Assembly (NCBI GenBank): GCA_958510825.1
Contig: OY294054.1
Coordinates: 15,389,390-15,453,389 of the forward strand
Length of the DNA stretch: 64,000 nucleotides
Direction of reading: 5' to 3'
From: Brachypterus glaber
Taxonomy: Eukaryota > Arthropoda > Insecta > Coleoptera > Kateretidae
A program made the translations under genes and the position numbers. A model generated the notes under the pieces. The model was not told where the DNA came from. It worked only from the letters and a program-made list of their open reading frames with translations, and did no database searches. Shown here in pieces: positions 60,201-64,000 of the stretch; position 1 is the first letter of the stretch; every line of letters starts with the position of its first letter.

Positions 60201-62761
60201 AATTAAAGATAGAGATGCTGGAAAACCTAATAAGCCTCCAGCAAATGCTTATGGTTTGTTTGCACAAAGGCTCTTGCAAAGTGAGGATATAAGACAAATC
60301 AATAACAAGGAAAGATTAAATCATGTATCGAATCAATGGAAAACAATGTCGGATGAAGAAAAGCAACAGTATAAAGATTTACATCAACAGGTTTGTTTTT
60401 TACTTAATATACTTCACGCATTTAACATTTTTGGTAATTTTTTCAGATGGTGGATAAATATAAGTTAGACTTCGCCCATTATCTAGGAACACTTCCCGAG
60501 GACAAAAGAAAAATAGAAATTCTGGCAAATGAACCAAAAAGAAAAAAAGTGGACGATGCTGATGGTCCGTCAAAGAAGAAACGCAAAGTTAGTGAATCTG
60601 GAACCACAGTGAAGAAGTTCAATGAACCTCAACAACCTCCAATGTAAGTATAATATATGAACACTTCTCCCCTATGTTCAAAGTGGCGCCTGTTTCCCAA
60701 AATAATACAACGTGAATCGGAAATGGAGTTTAAAATTTAAAAAAAAAAACACATCACCTTAATACAAAATGCCACCTGTTTCACCTAATAATATATAATG
60801 ATTCAAAATTAAGTTTAAAATGATAAGGAATGATTCTGCAACAAAAAAATGGAATACCACTACAAAAAATCTGCACTTGGACTTCCAAGATTTTAACTAT
60901 GATTTTTTTAAGTCTTGATAGGATTTCTAAGATTTATTAAAAATCTTCGAAATCTTACCGAGATTTTTGCTGAGATTTTTGAAAGACTTTTAAAAAATTG
61001 TACAGACTTACTATAGTGGTTTAACCTTCGTAAACACTTCTCCCCTATGAACAAAGTGCCTCCAAACAGGGCAAACAGCCCTAAAACCCCTAAAAATATT
61101 CGGGAATGGGGTTTAAAATGTTAGGGTATAACAAAAAAACAAACACTTCTTCCCTTAAACAAAGTCTACCTGTTTTCCCTAATAATACAGGGTGATTCAA
61201 AATTAGGGTTTAAAATTTTAAAGGGTGGCTTCTACAAAAAATGGAGAATGGTTGGCAGTTCATAGCGTCTCTCCTAATTATATTTTTCCTTGTTTAGATC
61301 GCCTTATAAGTACTTCGTATCAGTCTATAAGGGAGACAGACCTGCAAAAGCATGGAAAAAATTAAGCAATGAAGAAAAACTAAAATACGAAAAAGAATTA
61401 AACAAAAAGAAGCGCGAATATATTGCCGCGTTCGAGAAATTTTTGAAAGGCTTATCCAAAGAAGATTTAGAAATTTTTTCAAATAACCGACTAGCAGCTG
61501 AAGAAAGGGCCAGAAAAAATGTTTCCTTGATTGAAGAAGAAGAAAGGGAATTAAATAGCGTAAGTCATTTATATTTTATTTTCAATTACCCGGACAGAAC
61601 TCTTTCTTCAAATTCTACAAGACTTTTCTTTTAAAATATATCCATTGGGGACATTTCTTGTATTTTATGACCCTTATTACATCGGCAGTAACTAATAGTG
61701 CTGATGATACCAATTTTCACGAAAACTACCCCCCGCCCCTCAGGGTGCGGAGTTAGAATTTTTTCATTAGCAGGTTCGCTTTTAGCAACCTCAAAAACCC
61801 CAATATATCAATTTTCACGAAAACTACCCCCGCCCCTTAGGGGGTGGAGTTAGAATTTTTTTTATTACCAGATTCACTTTCAGCAACCTCAAAAACCCCA
61901 ATACACCATTTTCACGAAAACCACCCCCCGCCCCTAAGGGGGTGAAATTAGAAAACATTTATTATCCTTGATTTGATTGAGTTAATACTTTTATTACAAT
62001 AACAGGGTTGGACAACAGGAATTTTAATTTATTTCTAATTTTTGGTGTTCCTTTAACACATACCTATGCCGAATAAGATTATATGTCTGTATATAGACAT
62101 ATAATCTTATTCGGCATAGGTATGTATTAAACAAACTCACCAAAAATTTGAAATAATTTAAAATTCCTGTTGTCCGACCCTGTTATTGTTATGAAAGTAT
62201 GAACTCTGATTATCATATTCAAATTCGTGGACCCCAAAAACCCCTGTGAATCAATTTTGACGAAAATTTTGACAATATTTAAAAATATTTACCCCCTCAA
62301 CCCCGAGGGGGTGGAGTTAGAAAAAAAATAGCAATTTTCAATTTTTTGTAAAAAAAATGTATTTTCCCCATTTACCCCTTACCAAAAACAATCCCGAGCG
62401 AGAACTTTTGGTAACATACCTGTATGCCCAATTTCAAGTCTCTACCTTAAAGCGTTCTTAAGTTATCGTGCACACAAGATTTCCCGGACAGACCGATCGA
62501 CTGACAATTTTTTTTTACTCGAAATTGATTTATTGTCAATATACGTTATAAAACGCAGAAATACAACAAATAAATTTGAAAATTTTTGCAAGAATACAAA
62601 GCTTTCCCAAAATTTTAAAAATTTTCAAAATGGGAAAGCAATAATTTCAGTTTGTTTTGTTTTGAAATGGATAGACCATAGCAATTTAACGTTTTCTTAT
62701 TGGTTTTTAGGTGTCTGATTCTGACGACAGTGATTCTTCCGACGATAGTGATGACGATTAA
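57220..62761 (+). CDS. UBTF: Nucleolar transcription factor 1 (UBF)-like, HMG-box protein
   Basis: Eight coding exons: 57220-57670, 58542-58678, 59177-59425, 59630-59751, 59865-60390, 60447-60643, 61298-61559 and 62711-62761. All have GT-AG borders and sum to 1995 nt (664 aa); human UBF1 is 764. Residues 1-155 are an extra Lys-rich segment (KKKKK, KSKK) with an acidic stretch near 125-140. Residues ~158-232 match the UBF dimerisation region (ITWSNEDLIELVENLKK; WQKVAFKDYTVDECKKTW). HMG box 1 is ~250-325 (PDMPKRPLSSYLLFY), box 2 ~342-412 (RIPKKPATPFGCFYQ), box 3 ~434-510 (GKPNKPPANAYGLFA), and a shorter box 4 ~562-615. An NLS-like KKKRKV is near 545, and the tail is acidic SDSDDSDSSDDSDDD. In vertebrates UBF bends rDNA chromatin and supports RNA polymerase I initiation in the nucleolus. 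The UBF call is firm because order and spacing match; exon 1's start is the first ATG of the ORF. Confidence 0.92.
57725..57934 (+). repeat. Three 70 bp tandem repeats in UBF-gene intron 1
   Basis: Units start CTAATTACAAAAATTGAGAT at 57725, 57795 and 57865 and are nearly identical; the variable base is in CAAA(T/G/C)TTTGTGAG. The open frame of exon 1 runs through the donor at 57671 into the first unit and stops there, which is an unspliced read-through, not the real C-terminus. Confidence 0.92.
60660..61245 (+). repeat. Diverged tandem repeats in UBF-gene intron 6
   Basis: Units of roughly 100 bp or more share ACACTTCTCCCCTATG, CACCTGTTTC(A/C)C, AATAATACA and GATTCAAAATTA-type words (near 60660, 60750, 61035 and 61139). 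No exon is seen inside. Confidence 0.6.
61680..62345 (+). repeat. ~98 bp tandem repeats in UBF-gene intron 7, split by a MITE
   Basis: Units with AATTTTCACGAAAACTACCC and a GGGGGTGGAGTTAGAA-type word occur near 61710, 61808 and 61906, with a fourth diverged one near 62240. The palindromic MITE at 61962-62216 separates the third and fourth. Confidence 0.8.
61962..62216. mobile_element. Palindromic MITE (GCCGAATAAGA family), copy 2
   Basis: A near-perfect palindrome centred at about 62089 on ATGTCTGTATATAGACAT. The arms contain ATGCCGAATAAGATTATA and TTACAATAACAGGGTTGGAC words. It is cleaner than copy 1 (48407-48693), whose centre is rearranged. Confidence 0.9.
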
Positions 62762-63669
62762 ACATTTTATGAAGTACTTTAAGGTGGGTTATTAATAATA
62801 AGAGTTTTATATTAAAACCAAACGAGACAACAAAATGTTAGTTTGTCAAATAGTTTTTTATAATTAGTTTTTATTGAGTTTTCATAGAAAACTTACACAA
62901 TATATTCTTTATTTTTTTCCCTAGAAATTGTCAATCCAAAAATTGACGAGAATAATTTTGATTTAAAATACTTAAAAGAAAATATATATAAGATCTCAAA
63001 TTCAAAAATAAATGTTATAAAATAGTACAAATGAAAAACAAATTCACAATTTTTTGTATATTTTTAATAATAAAAATTTGGGATTTTTTATACTTAACTG
63101 TAATTTATAACGTTTTTTATTCAGTGTTATATTGTTTTTTTTTGTTACCTATTTGTTTTACAAAAATAAAATAGATTATTGTATTTTTTTGTAATTATAT
63201 GTTTTTTTATTAAAATATCGTTTTTTTTTACGTACCCTCCTAAATACCTCTAATAATTTCAAAAATGCCCAGATCGCTTTTTTTTTGAAAAATAAATTTA
63301 GAAATATAAATTTTCTGCCGCGGAAGTATAAATTTATTGCCGTCATAAGAAAAAAAAACACCTATTTTCACCATTTTTTTTTTGTGTGGTTGTGTTATTA
63401 ATAAAAGATTATTTCATGTTCTTTTGTATTGCTCTTAATATTGAAATAAAAAAACCTGTCCAAAAACAATTCCTAATATTCTGGGGAGGGAGTCATATTT
63501 TTTTTATCTTATGTGGTTTTCAAGTATTTTCTTCTATTGTGAATACTAAGAAAGTTATGTCCAAAAACAATTGGAAAAAAAATAATATTTTTTGTATATT
63601 TTGTAATTCTATTTTACCTTTTTTTTACATTACATGCTTGTTTAACCTCTATTCTACTTAATTAAGCAT
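62762..63669 (+). other. UBF-gene 3' UTR and downstream AT-rich DNA
   Basis: Candidate AATAAA signals lie at 63007-63012 and 63165-63170. Which is used cannot be told. The remaining sequence is AT-rich with short ORFs and no recognised gene. Confidence 0.5.
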
Positions 63670-63885
63670 CCCCTAAGTCCAGGACTTGTGTGGGCTAGTA
63701 GTAGAGGGAACCGCCGGCTTATACTGACTTTCGAACCAGTTTCTAGAGAGTGTCTGTTTCACTTATCGCCTTCGCCAAATTTCAATTATTAATTAACTGA
63801 AAAAGGCAAATCGGCGCCAGTGAGAATCGAACTCACGCTAGTAGGCTTGCTATACATACGCGCTAGCCACTAAGCTATGCCTTCC
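63670..63885 (-). mobile_element. tRNA-derived SINE
   Basis: The minus-strand head (63885 to 63813) has Pol III internal promoter boxes: box A TAGCTTAGTGG (63877-63867) and box B GTTCGATTC (63832-63824), spaced as in a tRNA. The T-stem pairs (GTGAG/CTCAC), but the acceptor stem does not, so it is not a working tRNA. A ~130 bp unrelated body follows (GGCGAAGGCGATAAGTGAAA...). Its 3' limit near 63670 is approximate. Confidence 0.75.
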
Positions 63886-64000
63886 ATATGTGGTTTTTAA
63901 ATTTTTCTTATGTTGTCAATAATAAAAAACTACGACCAAAACAAAAATTTTACCCCCTCCCCCTTAACCGTTTTTGCTCAAATAAGAATTTATTCAAGAT
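63886..64000. other. Window end, AT-rich, nothing recognised
   Basis: Contains a CCCCCTCCCCCTTAACC stretch near 63952. No gene is seen. Confidence 0.4.

Noticed and set aside
63813..63885. A functional tRNA gene
   Set aside because: The T-stem and promoter boxes are good, but the acceptor stem does not pair and a SINE-like body follows.

Overview
The window is AT-rich eukaryotic nuclear DNA, almost certainly from an insect. It has spliced genes with GT-AG introns, a Ty3/gypsy element, 5'-truncated non-LTR insertions, many foldback MITEs, and one 200-base assembly gap inside a hairpin-forming repeat. A beetle-like genome is plausible, but the sequence alone does not fix the order. There is no prokaryotic feature here.

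Positions 1-46428 are a block of large duplicated repeats with no intact host gene. The basic unit is about 13-15 kb: a 2 kb block 'A' followed by a 12-13 kb block 'B'. The order is A1-B-A2, then inverted A3-B-A4, then a partial third B in the inverted orientation. Positions 1-16895 and 17304-32620 are therefore arms of a giant imperfect palindrome, and its 0.4 kb axis holds four copies of a 70 bp sequence. The third unit (32621-46428) is interrupted by a young, apparently intact gypsy element (32907-38612) with identical 206 bp LTRs and a 5 bp target duplication. Smaller insertions present in only one copy (a 1.46 kb foldback element, two MITEs with 3 bp target duplications, two non-LTR fragments, and a 1.17 kb segment with a pipsqueak-type helix-turn-helix fragment) show that the copies are real, diverged paralogues and give a relative order of events.

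Positions 46429-50916 are intergenic DNA with foldback elements and a decayed non-LTR retrotransposon (RNase H motif).

Positions 50917-54862 hold a FUN14-domain gene (FUNDC1-like, mitochondrial outer membrane). It has two shared coding exons and two alternative in-frame terminal exons. Positions 57220-62761 hold an eight-exon gene for the Pol I transcription factor UBF (UBTF-like): an unusually long lysine-rich N-terminus, a UBF dimerisation-like region, HMG boxes, a basic NLS region and an acidic Ser/Asp tail. Both genes are on the + strand, and their introns are full of minisatellites and MITEs. A tRNA-derived SINE lies at 63670-63885. The two genes show no evident functional link.
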